Assembly (NCBI GenBank): GCA_964644695.1
Contig: CAZXWN010000002.1
Coordinates: 99,634 to 163,633 of the forward strand
Length of the DNA: 64,000 bases
Origin: CAZXWN01 sp964644695 [NCBI: uncultured bacterium]
GTDB taxonomy: Bacteria > UBP4 > UBA4092
Reading direction: 5' to 3'
The translations under genes were made by a program, and so were the position numbers. Below are positions 1-8,385 of the stretch, piece after piece. Below the pieces are notes generated by a model that did no database searches, was not told the origin of the DNA, and saw only the letters and a program-made list of their open reading frames with translations. Each line of letters starts with the position of its first letter. Position 1 is the stretch's first letter.

Positions 1-3
1 TTT

Positions 4-1338
4 ATGACCCATTTCCTACAAATACTTTTACTCATCTGCATTGTGATTTTTGCTGCCAAAATGGCGGGCGCTTTATCTATTCGATTTGGACAACCTTCAG
101 TTTTTGGTGAAATCCTGATTGGTTTAATTCTGGGGCCTACTGTATTGAATATGATGCATTGGCCATTGTTTCAGAATATTGAATTTACTGGAACCCTCAT
201 GAAGCATTTTGGCAGTATGGGAGTGAAGCCAGAGGAATTGCTTGAGTTAGTTCTGAAAGATATGGCGGAAATCGGTGTTATTCTTCTGATGTTTGTCGCC
301 GGCATGGAAACAGATATGAAAGAAATGCGGCGGGTAGGTAAAGTGGCCTTCTGGGCGGCGTGTGGCGGTGTTGTGGCGCCATTATTGGGGGCCTTAGGTG
401 TCGGTGCTGCTTTTGGTCATAGTATTCCTCAAAGCTGGTTTATTGGCGCTATCCTGACGGCTACTTCAGTCAGTATCAGTGCCCAGACACTCATGGAGCT
501 GCGACAGCTGAAGTCCAAGGAAGGTTCTACAATTCTGGGAGCTGCTGTCATCGATGATGTTTTGGGTATCATTGTTTTAGCCCTTGTGGTGGCATTTGAA
601 TTGAATACTCAATCAGGCATTCAGGCAACAGGGTCCGGGCATGTTGTTCAAGTAGTTCAAATTGTGGGGCGAATGGTTATCTTCTTTGCCGTTGCTATAT
701 GGCTGGGGTATAAGTTCCTGGATAAGATAACTGAAAAAATCATTAAATTGCCTGTCAGCCAACCACTGATAGGGTTTGTTTTGATTGTCATTTTCTTTTA
801 TGCCTGGGCCGCAGAACATCTCGGCGGAGTGGCCGCCATAACGGGGAGTTATATTGTTGGTGTATTGTTTGCGCAAACTAAGTTCCGTGAAAAGATTGAC
901 CATGGAATCCATCCCATTACTTATTCGTTGTTCGTTCCGTTTTTCTTTATTTCCATTGGAATGGAAGTCAATGCTCTGCAGCTTGGGAATGATCTTGGAT
1001 TCCTGATTGCCATTATTATTATGGCTGTTATAACTAAAGTCTTTGGGTGTTGGATGGGTGCCAAATTAACCGGTTTTACCGGTACAGAATCACTTCGTGT
1101 AGGTGTTGGTATGATTTCACGTGGTGAGGTGGGCTTGATTGTGGCGGGAGTGGGACTTAATGCGGGCATCATTGATAACAACATTTTTAGCATTATGGTG
1201 ATTATGGTTTTGTTTACGACAATGATTACTCCATTGTTACTTCGGTTGGTATTCCCGAAAGTTGAGGAAGAACTTACCGAGGTGCCTGTTTTTGAATCTG
1301 TGGCGCATATTGAAGATACCGAAGATAATGAACGCTAG
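4..1338 (+). CDS. Cation:proton antiporter, CPA2 (Kef/NapA) type
   Basis: A 444-residue, almost wholly hydrophobic protein of the monovalent cation:proton antiporter-2 family, expected to exchange Na+ or K+ for H+ across the inner membrane. The N-terminus (FGQPSVFGEILIGLILGP) matches the usual opening of this family. The paired acidic motif AAVIDDVLG in the middle is the ion/proton-binding site, and SRGEVGLIVAG near the C-terminus is the second family signature. About 12-13 membrane segments can be traced. No TrkA-N/RCK domain follows, so it is a short, unregulated form. The ATG lies only three bases inside the window, so the ribosome site and any slightly earlier start cannot be seen. The family call is firm; the transported ion is unknown. 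Confidence 0.9.
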   Translation: MTHFLQILLLICIVIFAAKMAGALSIRFGQPSVFGEILIGLILGPTVLNMMHWPLFQNIEFTGTLMKHFGSMGVKPEELLELVLKDMAEIGVILLMFVAGMETDMKEMRRVGKVAFWAACGGVVAPLLGALGVGAAFGHSIPQSWFIGAILTATSVSISAQTLMELRQLKSKEGSTILGAAVIDDVLGIIVLALVVAFELNTQSGIQATGSGHVVQVVQIVGRMVIFFAVAIWLGYKFLDKITEKIIKLPVSQPLIGFVLIVIFFYAWAAEHLGGVAAITGSYIVGVLFAQTKFREKIDHGIHPITYSLFVPFFFISIGMEVNALQLGNDLGFLIAIIIMAVITKVFGCWMGAKLTGFTGTESLRVGVGMISRGEVGLIVAGVGLNAGIIDNNIFSIMVIMVLFTTMITPLLLRLVFPKVEEELTEVPVFESVAHIEDTEDNER

Positions 1339-1367
1339 ATTCTTTAGCGATTAGAGAAAGGTAAAGA

Positions 1368-2057
1368 ATGCGTACGCGTGATGTTATCATCTTATTGATT
1401 GTTCCTGTGGCAATCTTTACCTGGCTTTATTTTCTTATTAAAGGGCCTTCTTATGACCAACCGGCTCGATATTTGGAAAAACTAAAAGCTGGCAGATATG
1501 TCAGTTTAGTATTTCTGGGAGATTCTATTACCTTTGGTTATGGCGAATCCGATAATTATGTGTATCGGTTTCGAAAGCGGCTGAAGGGAAGTCAGTACTT
1601 TGATCGGACCCGAGTTTATAATGCAGGCGTGGTGGGGGACACTGCCGCCGGTGGATTGGCTCGTCTGGACAGCACTGTGTTGATATACAAGCCGGATTTA
1701 GTTTATGTTGCCTTTGGTGGAAATGATCTAAAGAATCGAATTCCCGTAGGTGATTTTAAACGGGACTTAACCAGTATCGTCAGGAAACTACAGGAACAGG
1801 GATGTGATGTTATGGTGATGACAATGCCCGTCTTTAATATTCCATTGGCAGGTAAGGTGTGTAAACCCTATAACCGGGCCATTCAAGAAGTAAGTAAGGA
1901 AACAGGTGCAGGGCTGGTTGATGTTAATCTGGCTTACCGGAAAGAAATTGGCTGGTTTGGTGATGCGGGTAAGTTTATGCAGGCTGACAATATCCACCCC
2001 AATTCAGAAGGGCATCGGATTATTGCTTCACAAATAAATCAAAGCTTGGGGCTTTAA
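1368..2057 (+). CDS. SGNH/GDSL-type esterase, membrane-anchored
   Basis: A 229-residue SGNH hydrolase. Residues 6-24 form a membrane anchor or uncleaved signal. Block I is GDSITFG (Ser53 nucleophile), block II carries the glycine of GVVGDTAAG, block III is GGND (Asn119), and block V is DNIHPN with Asp207 and His210 completing the triad. It should be an exported esterase or lysophospholipase acting on ester-linked acyl or acetyl groups. The substrate is not evident. It starts 29 bases after the antiporter and is probably co-transcribed with it; an AAAGG ribosome site precedes the ATG. Confidence 0.85.
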   Translation: MRTRDVIILLIVPVAIFTWLYFLIKGPSYDQPARYLEKLKAGRYVSLVFLGDSITFGYGESDNYVYRFRKRLKGSQYFDRTRVYNAGVVGDTAAGGLARLDSTVLIYKPDLVYVAFGGNDLKNRIPVGDFKRDLTSIVRKLQEQGCDVMVMTMPVFNIPLAGKVCKPYNRAIQEVSKETGAGLVDVNLAYRKEIGWFGDAGKFMQADNIHPNSEGHRIIASQINQSLGL

Positions 2058-2070
2058 TTTCCTTCCACTG

Positions 2071-3135
2071 CTATCCCATTAGTTCGCCGAAAGGCTTCCA
2101 AGGCTCCACATGATCACATATTGTTTTCAATGTAGCTACTAGTGGTATTGCCAAAATTAAACCCGTTACTCCCCATAACCAACCCCAATACACCATCGCG
2201 ATCATAATTGCTGTGGGATTAAGACGAACCCTGCTGCCAACCATTTTGGGTAGGAATATATTGGCATATATCAGGTGGGTTAATAGTCCGTATCCAATAA
2301 CTAATCCCGGTGTCAATAAAGATTCGGTTTCAAGGAATACTAACAATACTGGTGGAATTAAGCCGAGTACAGGACCGATGACAGGAATGATATTCAAAAC
2401 TGCAAATATGGCGGCATTTAAAACGGCATAATCTACACCAAGAGCCCAAAATCCTAATATGGTAATTAACCAAAGCACAATAACAGCAATAAAGTTGCCT
2501 GCCAGAAAGCCAATCAATTGTTTTTGAATTTGATGAATAGCCTCCAATGTAGCAGCTCTGTTCTCTTTGCCAAAGATATTGGCAGTCTTATCTTTTAAGT
2601 CATCTCTTGCTATCAAGATAAAGAAGACAATGAACGGAACAAGAAATACATGTGATAGGACGCTCGCCAAATATAAGAGCATGGAGTTCCAATTGCGATT
2701 GTCTTGAATTTTAACTTCTCTGACTGCTGGACCCGATTGTTCTGTTTGTGGAATTATGGCTTCAGTGGCACGTTCAAGCCGTTTAATTTTACGTTCAATA
2801 TCTTGAATGACTTTTTCTATCTTAGTTTGATATTTGGGTAAATCAGTAATCAAGTCTTGGGTACGGACAAACATAAGACCGGTCATTGAAACTAATAAGA
2901 CAAGGGTGACAATAATGACTGTAGTCACAGATATCCATCTTGGTATTCTAAGCCGTTCTAACCAGTTCACAGGGGAATCCAGAATTACAGAAAAAATGAA
3001 TGAGGCTGTAATTGTGACAATAACAGTCTTTGCATACATGCAAATCAAGGTAAAGAAGACAGCGATTCCCAGCAGGAAAAAAGTATTTTGGAGTGTTTTT
3101 GAACCCGAAATTGGATTTTTTACTGGTTCTGACAC
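2071..3135 (-). CDS. AI-2E family transporter (PerM-like permease)
   Basis: A 354-residue membrane protein of the AI-2E/PerM family. There are two N-terminal membrane segments, a charged periplasmic region (about residues 95-145, rich in Lys/Glu, probably coiled), then further segments with the family signature NIIPVIGPVLG near residue 248. Members export autoinducer-2 or act as Na+/H+ antiporters, and sequence alone does not say which. The start codon is GTG, preceded by an AGGGCGG ribosome site. The gene is convergent with the SGNH hydrolase, with 13 bases between the stops. Confidence 0.85.
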   Translation of the reverse strand: MSEPVKNPISGSKTLQNTFFLLGIAVFFTLICMYAKTVIVTITASFIFSVILDSPVNWLERLRIPRWISVTTVIIVTLVLLVSMTGLMFVRTQDLITDLPKYQTKIEKVIQDIERKIKRLERATEAIIPQTEQSGPAVREVKIQDNRNWNSMLLYLASVLSHVFLVPFIVFFILIARDDLKDKTANIFGKENRAATLEAIHQIQKQLIGFLAGNFIAVIVLWLITILGFWALGVDYAVLNAAIFAVLNIIPVIGPVLGLIPPVLLVFLETESLLTPGLVIGYGLLTHLIYANIFLPKMVGSRVRLNPTAIMIAMVYWGWLWGVTGLILAIPLVATLKTICDHVEPWKPFGELMG

Positions 3136-3240
3136 AGTGTATTCCGCCCTTCAGCCTGAGTTGGAAGATTTAATCATAATGGCTGATTTAGTAATTATAA
3201 TCTAAAAAAAGAAAAAAACTTTTAAATTATGGAAACTTTC

Positions 3241-3270
3241 TTGACTCCTAACATTGTTAACTGATATAAA
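3241..3270 (+). promoter_or_regulatory. Predicted sigma-70 promoter of the marR-nifS-like pair
   Basis: A -35 TTGACT at 3241-3246 and a -10 TATAAA at 3265-3270 are spaced by 18 bases. The spacer contains the palindrome TAACA-T-TGTTA (3249-3259), a plausible operator for the downstream MarR protein. Seen in sequence; function is inferred. Confidence 0.5.
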
Positions 3271-3310
3271 GGATAGAGAGGTTTATGATTAATGAAAGGT
3301 GGTAGAGAAC

Positions 3311-3895
3311 ATGGAAACTGGAAATCAGAATGGAACTGATAGCATTCCGCGCTATGCAGAGTTGATTGCAGATTTGCTTAACGAGGTCATGGACCATTTA
3401 TTAAGTCCAGATTCTCTTGAGAAAATCTGTGGTGAACCTGTGACCCCTTCTCAATTTGAGGTGTTGCAGTATATCTATCGTCATGGACGCCGGAGTCCTG
3501 TGACCCGACTGGCCGATGGGCTGAACATCAGCAGACCCGCAGCAACTAAATTTGTTGACCGGTTGGAAGAACACAAATGGGTCAAGCGGCGTAATGATCC
3601 AGATGATGCCAGAATTTACTATGCGCAGTTAACCGATAAGGGCCTGCATGTAGTAGAGTCCATCAAACGGTATCGGTTACAGAGGATACAAACCATTGTC
3701 AGCCGCATGAATCATGATGACCAGGTTGCCTTCTTTAAGGGTGTGGAAGGATTTATCCACTCCTCTCTTGAAGAAGACGATTTGACGACATTGGTTTGCC
3801 TAAACTGTGGTTCAGAGGCCGTGCGTGAGTGCCAATTGTATCAGCGATTTGGTCGCTGCATGGATCCTTCCATGAACTCGTCGAAAACGAAGTAG
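3311..3895 (+). CDS. MarR-family regulator with C-terminal four-cysteine cluster
   Basis: A 194-residue winged-helix regulator. The DNA-binding part (about residues 44-115) includes the recognition helix ISRPAATKFVDRLE and the wing RRNDPDDARIYYAQLTDKG, both typical of MarR. Unlike ordinary MarR proteins it ends in a tail with cysteines at 163, 166, 174 and 183 (C-x2-C-x7-C-x8-C), the pattern of a metal or Fe-S site, so it may sense iron-sulfur status, metal or redox. A GTG start at 3299 is possible, but the ATG at 3311 has a well-placed AAGGTGG site 8 bases upstream. A six-codon mini-ORF (3285-3305) with its own AGAGAGG overlaps that site. The NifS-like gene follows after 18 bases, so the two are probably one operon. 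Confidence 0.85.
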   Translation: METGNQNGTDSIPRYAELIADLLNEVMDHLLSPDSLEKICGEPVTPSQFEVLQYIYRHGRRSPVTRLADGLNISRPAATKFVDRLEEHKWVKRRNDPDDARIYYAQLTDKGLHVVESIKRYRLQRIQTIVSRMNHDDQVAFFKGVEGFIHSSLEEDDLTTLVCLNCGSEAVRECQLYQRFGRCMDPSMNSSKTK

Positions 3896-3913
3896 TCAGG
3901 AACTATTAATAAT

Positions 3914-5098
3914 ATGGACTGGATTTATCTGGATTATCCAGCCTATGCTCCTGTGGACAGCCGAGTTGTTGCGGCTATGGAGCCTTGGTGGAGAGAACGA
4001 TTCGGGAATCCATTATCTCGACATGGTTCTGGAGCTGAAGCCTTACGAGCTGTGAATACGTCCCGGAGTCAGGTGGCAGAACTGCTGGATTGTCAGCCTG
4101 AAGAAATCGTTTTTACCGGGACCGCGACGGAAGCCCTTAATATGGCGATTCAGGGGCTTTATTTTGGGTATCATTCAGACCATAAATGCCGGTTGTTGAT
4201 CAGCCAGGCTGAACATGAATCAGTTATTAAAACAGCCCGGGCTCTGGAGTGTTTTGGAGCCCGGGTTGATTTTATTCCAGTCGATGAGTGGGGTCGAATC
4301 ACTCCCGATGTTGTGGCAAAGCACCTGACAGATGATACGCTGTTGGTTGCCGTGACGCACGCAAACAGTGAGGTAGGGACAATACAGCCCCTGGAAGCGA
4401 TTTCCAAGCTTTGTCTTGATAAAGGGGTATTCATGGTTTGTGATGGAGCGGCTAGTGCTGGAATCCTTTCTGTATCGCTTGAGAAAATACCTGTATCTGC
4501 CTACGCTGTTTCTGCCAACACATTCGGAGGTCCTGCTGGTGTAGGGGCCTTGTTTATTCGTAATGGAATCCAATTGTCTCCTCTGATTCATGGCGGAAAA
4601 CAGGAGTCCCATCTGAGAGCCGGTACTCATAATGTACCTGGGATTGTAGGCATGGGCGAGGCGGCCAGGCTGGCAAAACAGGAGAGAACAGAACGGGTAG
4701 CACATTGCTCCCGTTTACGGGATTTGTTGTGGGAGAGGTTGTCACAAACCACTCCTGAATTACATCTGACAGGGCATCCTGTTGAACGCCTTCCCGGTCA
4801 TTTAAGTATTCTTGTGGATTATTTAGAAGGTGAGGCGCTCTTGTTATCAATGGAATTAGAGGCACAGATAGTGGCTGCCAGTGGTTCTATTTGTGGAGAG
4901 GACCAGTCCGATGCCTATCGTTTATTATTAGCGATGGGGTTTTCACCAGAACGCTCACGGGGTGCTGTTCGATTTGGACTTGGTTGGGAAACAACCGAAG
5001 AGGAAATACTGACTGTTACGGGAATCTTTCCGGAGATAGTCGAACGGTTACGCCGAAAATCCAGGATATGGAACCAACGGAAATCCGATAAATCCTGA
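3914..5098 (+). CDS. NifS/IscS-like class V aminotransferase lacking the PLP lysine
   Basis: A 394-residue protein that aligns over its whole length with NifS/IscS cysteine desulfurases (FGNPLSRHG, FTGTATEALNMAI, HANSEVGTIQPL, HGGKQESHLRAGTHNVPGIVGMGEA). It keeps His101 (PLP stacking), Asp177 (pyridine nitrogen) and a cysteine at 327 in the place of the persulfide-forming residue (ASGSIC). At the Schiff-base position, however, the usual S-x-H-K-x-x-G-P reads S200-A-N-T203-F-G-G-P: the catalytic lysine is threonine and the histidine before it is asparagine. The PLP-contacting glutamine is also lost (Ala180). The frame is intact, so this is not simple decay. It may be a pseudoenzyme, a sulfur carrier or partner, or have a different chemistry. 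It follows the Cys-tailed MarR gene by 18 bases. Confidence 0.88.
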   Translation: MDWIYLDYPAYAPVDSRVVAAMEPWWRERFGNPLSRHGSGAEALRAVNTSRSQVAELLDCQPEEIVFTGTATEALNMAIQGLYFGYHSDHKCRLLISQAEHESVIKTARALECFGARVDFIPVDEWGRITPDVVAKHLTDDTLLVAVTHANSEVGTIQPLEAISKLCLDKGVFMVCDGAASAGILSVSLEKIPVSAYAVSANTFGGPAGVGALFIRNGIQLSPLIHGGKQESHLRAGTHNVPGIVGMGEAARLAKQERTERVAHCSRLRDLLWERLSQTTPELHLTGHPVERLPGHLSILVDYLEGEALLLSMELEAQIVAASGSICGEDQSDAYRLLLAMGFSPERSRGAVRFGLGWETTEEEILTVTGIFPEIVERLRRKSRIWNQRKSDKS

Positions 5099-5103
5099 TC
5101 GTC

Positions 5104-6627
5104 TTATTGTTCTTTCATGGGCAGAAAGAGAGTCAATGTTTCATTTCGCATGGGGACTTCAGCAACAGACTCATAATACATTTCAACGGCTTGCCTGAAT
5201 GGACCTATCTTCCCTGTTTGTTGTCCCCGGTTCGGGTCCATATTAAGAATAACGACTTTGACTTCTTGCCGTGACATTTGTTCGCCAATATCTATAAGAG
5301 TCTTTAATTGATCAGGATTGCCTTCCCGATACTTCATATAATTGACATATTTGATGAACCAGACATATTGCTCCGAAAATTCCCCGGCGATTGGCCTATT
5401 GGCTAAAAAAGCAAAATAGGGTGGGGCCAGGATAGGTTCATTGGGAGTGCTGTTCTCATCAATGAACCGAACCAGAGATTTAACTTCATCCGATTTTAAT
5501 TCATAATTGAGACCATTCAAGGTTCGTTTGTTTTGCAGATAACTGGGGTAGGAAAGGAGAAGGAGAATCAGTCCCGCAATAACGGGAACCCACGCTGTAC
5601 CAGAATACTTGAATTCTAATAATCGATACGCACAGTATGCGGAAAATAAGGCAACCGCCGGTTCTCCCAGTGTGAAGATATAATCCACGGTGCCACCTTT
5701 GGTTGCATAAAGAAAGGACAGCAAAGTTCCAATGGCGGCCAGAAGAATGTATGTTTCCACAAATTTATCTTTCCAAAGACACCCTTTTATTTGTTCTTTC
5801 CAGAAGAAAACCAGTCCTGCCAGAGACGCCGCGATGAGACCTCCTTCCAGAATCAGTATGGTCCCACCAATCCACTTTATTTTTCCAAGCATATAAGACA
5901 GAGTGTTTTCCTTTGGATAGGTCCCTACCTGGTCTAGAAGTGTATTTTGAAGAAACATCCCCTGGGTGTAAATCTGAAAACCAACAATGGTGACAGCCAG
6001 TAATCCAAGAGAGGGTAATGCAAATTGCGAGAGTTTCTTCCGGTCAGTGAAAATCAGATAAACAAGAGTTGCTAACAAATAAGGGGCGGCGGTCATATTA
6101 GTCAGGACAGATAATGCACCAAATACGCCTGACAAATAAAGGCACTTGGGTGTCTGTTTGAGGAATGTCCATAACATTAATAACAGCCATAATATTTCGA
6201 GTGGTTCACTCTGATATCCCCGTGACCACCAGAATCCGATGGGGAGAAATAGATAGACTGTACCTGCGAAAAAGGGAAGCCAGGGGCGTTTTTCAGAATT
6301 AAACAGGCGAGTAGCTATCAGATATATCAAAACAGCGTGGATAGTGCGTAAAATGAGGGTAAATACCCTTACGACTATCAGAGGATTATCCAGCCAGTCT
6401 CCAATCCTGAGTAAAACGGTGCCGACCAGTAAATGCATGGGCGGTTGAGGTGACATGATGTCTTTGTAAATCACAACTCCCTGGAGCATTCTTCTGGCAA
6501 TATAGAGATAGTTTCCATCACCAAAATCGAGATAAGCCAAAGATATTCGCCCCACCATGAGGGACAAATAGGCCAGGCAAACGACAACAAAGAAGAATTC
6601 AGGGGATAATAATTTCCAACGCTTCAT
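5104..6627 (-). CDS. Membrane glycosyltransferase, GT39/ArnT-PMT-like
   Basis: A 507-residue polytopic membrane protein with about 11-12 hydrophobic segments and a soluble C-terminal part of about 110 residues. The first outer loop (GDGNYLYIARRMLQG followed by YKDIMSPQPP) matches the acidic, substrate-binding loop of dolichyl/undecaprenyl-phosphate-sugar transferases (PMT_2 type). It would move a sugar from a lipid carrier to a glycan or protein on the outer face of the inner membrane. Donor and acceptor are unknown. The gene ends 6 bases from the NifS-like gene in convergent orientation. Confidence 0.7.
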   Translation of the reverse strand: MKRWKLLSPEFFFVVVCLAYLSLMVGRISLAYLDFGDGNYLYIARRMLQGVVIYKDIMSPQPPMHLLVGTVLLRIGDWLDNPLIVVRVFTLILRTIHAVLIYLIATRLFNSEKRPWLPFFAGTVYLFLPIGFWWSRGYQSEPLEILWLLLMLWTFLKQTPKCLYLSGVFGALSVLTNMTAAPYLLATLVYLIFTDRKKLSQFALPSLGLLAVTIVGFQIYTQGMFLQNTLLDQVGTYPKENTLSYMLGKIKWIGGTILILEGGLIAASLAGLVFFWKEQIKGCLWKDKFVETYILLAAIGTLLSFLYATKGGTVDYIFTLGEPAVALFSAYCAYRLLEFKYSGTAWVPVIAGLILLLLSYPSYLQNKRTLNGLNYELKSDEVKSLVRFIDENSTPNEPILAPPYFAFLANRPIAGEFSEQYVWFIKYVNYMKYREGNPDQLKTLIDIGEQMSRQEVKVVILNMDPNRGQQTGKIGPFRQAVEMYYESVAEVPMRNETLTLFLPMKEQ

Positions 6628-6727
6628 AGATTGGGAATCATAACATATTCATCGGAAATATTCTGGTCAGTTGTATGAGTCAGAGAGCACACCGGATAGC
6701 ATAAATCCTGATACAGAAAATAAGCTG

Positions 6728-8116
6728 TTATTTTGACTTTTCACGACCAAGATTCTTTAAATCGTTTTTGTATCGTCCGATAGCCTTATCGATTTCGACA
6801 TCCGACTTTAAATAAGTCCTTGCTTTATTGACACGAAATCTTATTTCCTCCGTTGGGCATTCTTTGCACAATGTCTCATAAATATCCAGAGCCTTGGCAT
6901 AAAACCCACGATTCATATAAGCATCACCCACAGATGCAATTTCGGTCCAGGCCTCATTGAAATGATTCTTCGATTTATAGATGTCTGCCACCTTGCGAGC
7001 TATCTGCTCATTTAAGGGGTTAATATGAAGCAATCTGCGGAAATTATGGATTTGTTTTTTTTCTTCTTCGGATAATTCCAGCTCGGGTTGGTCCGCGGAT
7101 GCTGTCGAAACTAATTGTTGACCCAGATTGTCTGTACCTTGAGCAGCAGCTGGAGGCTGATGTATAGGAGCTGTGGGGTCATGGGGGCAGTCTTCAGGCT
7201 TTACCCCAAGTGCCACCAAACGAATACGGGCTTCTTTTACTCCCGGGTCCAGTTCAAGAACCTTTCTATAAAAGAATTTTGCTTCATCTGCCTGACCCTG
7301 CATTCGGTAAAGATTGGCAACAGCCAGATACTCATCAATTAAATCGTATTCCAGATTATCTTCCAGATAGGTGTTGATGTATTCCAATCGAAGTTCGATA
7401 TTATCTGGATCGTAAAGAATCTGGTCCTGAAGTGCCGCCAATTTATCTTCCGTTGATGGTCCCTTTGTTTTGGGTTCAGCGGCCGGTGGTGGGACCGGAG
7501 CTTCAGGTGCTTTCTCCATCACTTCTTCTTGTTTAGGAGGAACTTCGTCCTTAACCGTTTCTACTGGAGTCTCTTCAATTTTATTCTCTACGGGCGGAGT
7601 CTCAGGTGTGTCTGGTACGGTATCTTTTTCTGGTAAATTGACAACAAGTGTTTGTTCTTCTTCCGGAATGGATGGTTTTCGGGAAAAAACTTCTTTCCAG
7701 GGGCCTTCCATCTCATCTATATCCCGCAGTTTTTGTTTAGGTACCTCATCGGTATCAGATACAGATATATCATCTTCTTTACTGGGAATAAATTTCAATG
7801 TGGCATCATCTTTAGGTCCGATAGGGTCCAGAGGAATTAATTCCTCAACAGGTTTTGGTACGGGTACAGAAGTGGAAGCGGACTTGGGAGATGAGGGGAG
7901 TTTCCCCAGAGAATCCCTTTCAGGTCCAGGTTTCAATGATTGTTTACCCAACAGGTTGTCTAAGGATTCCAACTCATGTATGGGTTGAGGTCCACCTGCG
8001 GCTGTTTTTAATTCATCTTTTAATGCATCATCCCACGGATTTGTTCCGGGTTTATTTTCATTTAATGGTTTATTAGGTTGATTCCGTAAAGGGTCATCTA
8101 ATGGGTCAAAATTCAT
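6728..8116 (-). CDS. TPR-repeat protein with long disordered N-terminal half
   Basis: A 462-residue protein without signal peptide. Residues 1-225 are low in complexity, rich in Pro, Glu, Lys and Thr, and look disordered. The second half holds two groups of tetratricopeptide-like helices, around residues 235-305 (one with a classic AKFFYRKVLELDPG end) and 355-445 (YAKALDIYETLCKECP). Such proteins are scaffolds; no partner is evident. The ATG has a GAGGT site 6 bases upstream. The 100 bases between it and the next minus-strand gene hold no obvious terminator. Confidence 0.75.
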   Translation of the reverse strand: MNFDPLDDPLRNQPNKPLNENKPGTNPWDDALKDELKTAAGGPQPIHELESLDNLLGKQSLKPGPERDSLGKLPSSPKSASTSVPVPKPVEELIPLDPIGPKDDATLKFIPSKEDDISVSDTDEVPKQKLRDIDEMEGPWKEVFSRKPSIPEEEQTLVVNLPEKDTVPDTPETPPVENKIEETPVETVKDEVPPKQEEVMEKAPEAPVPPPAAEPKTKGPSTEDKLAALQDQILYDPDNIELRLEYINTYLEDNLEYDLIDEYLAVANLYRMQGQADEAKFFYRKVLELDPGVKEARIRLVALGVKPEDCPHDPTAPIHQPPAAAQGTDNLGQQLVSTASADQPELELSEEEKKQIHNFRRLLHINPLNEQIARKVADIYKSKNHFNEAWTEIASVGDAYMNRGFYAKALDIYETLCKECPTEEIRFRVNKARTYLKSDVEIDKAIGRYKNDLKNLGREKSK

Positions 8117-8319
8117 GTTAACCTCGTACTACTTACAATGGGTTTTAGCATCATATTTTACGATGCAATCCTGGGTACAACCATTCAGAATATGAAGTAA
8201 ATATTTTACCTAAATATTGTTCCTCATTGTTTCAATACCCCATACTCTATCTTCAGTATAAGAAGCCTCTTAGCCAGTGTCAATAAAAAGAACGGAAATT
8301 ATCAATACTTTTGTTGAAA

Positions 8320-8364
8320 CGAATCATCCACGGAGCTGTTCCGAGCAGGTCCGTGGATGATTCG
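8320..8364. repeat. Dispersed hairpin repeat, copy A
   Basis: A perfect 15-bp inverted repeat (CGAATCATCCACGGA at 8320-8334, its complement at 8350-8364) flanks a 15-base spacer. It lies in the 269-base gap between the fused thyX and the TPR gene. The same architecture recurs at 19028, 32413 and 62022. Best preserved copy of the family. Confidence 0.8.
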
Positions 8365-8385
8365 AAAAGCGTCTTGTTCTGAAGT

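Noticed and set aside
7470-7988. Ser/Gly/Thr-rich plus-strand open frame opposite the TPR gene
   Set aside because: It mirrors the Pro/Glu/Lys-rich disordered part of the TPR protein; no export signal or start site.
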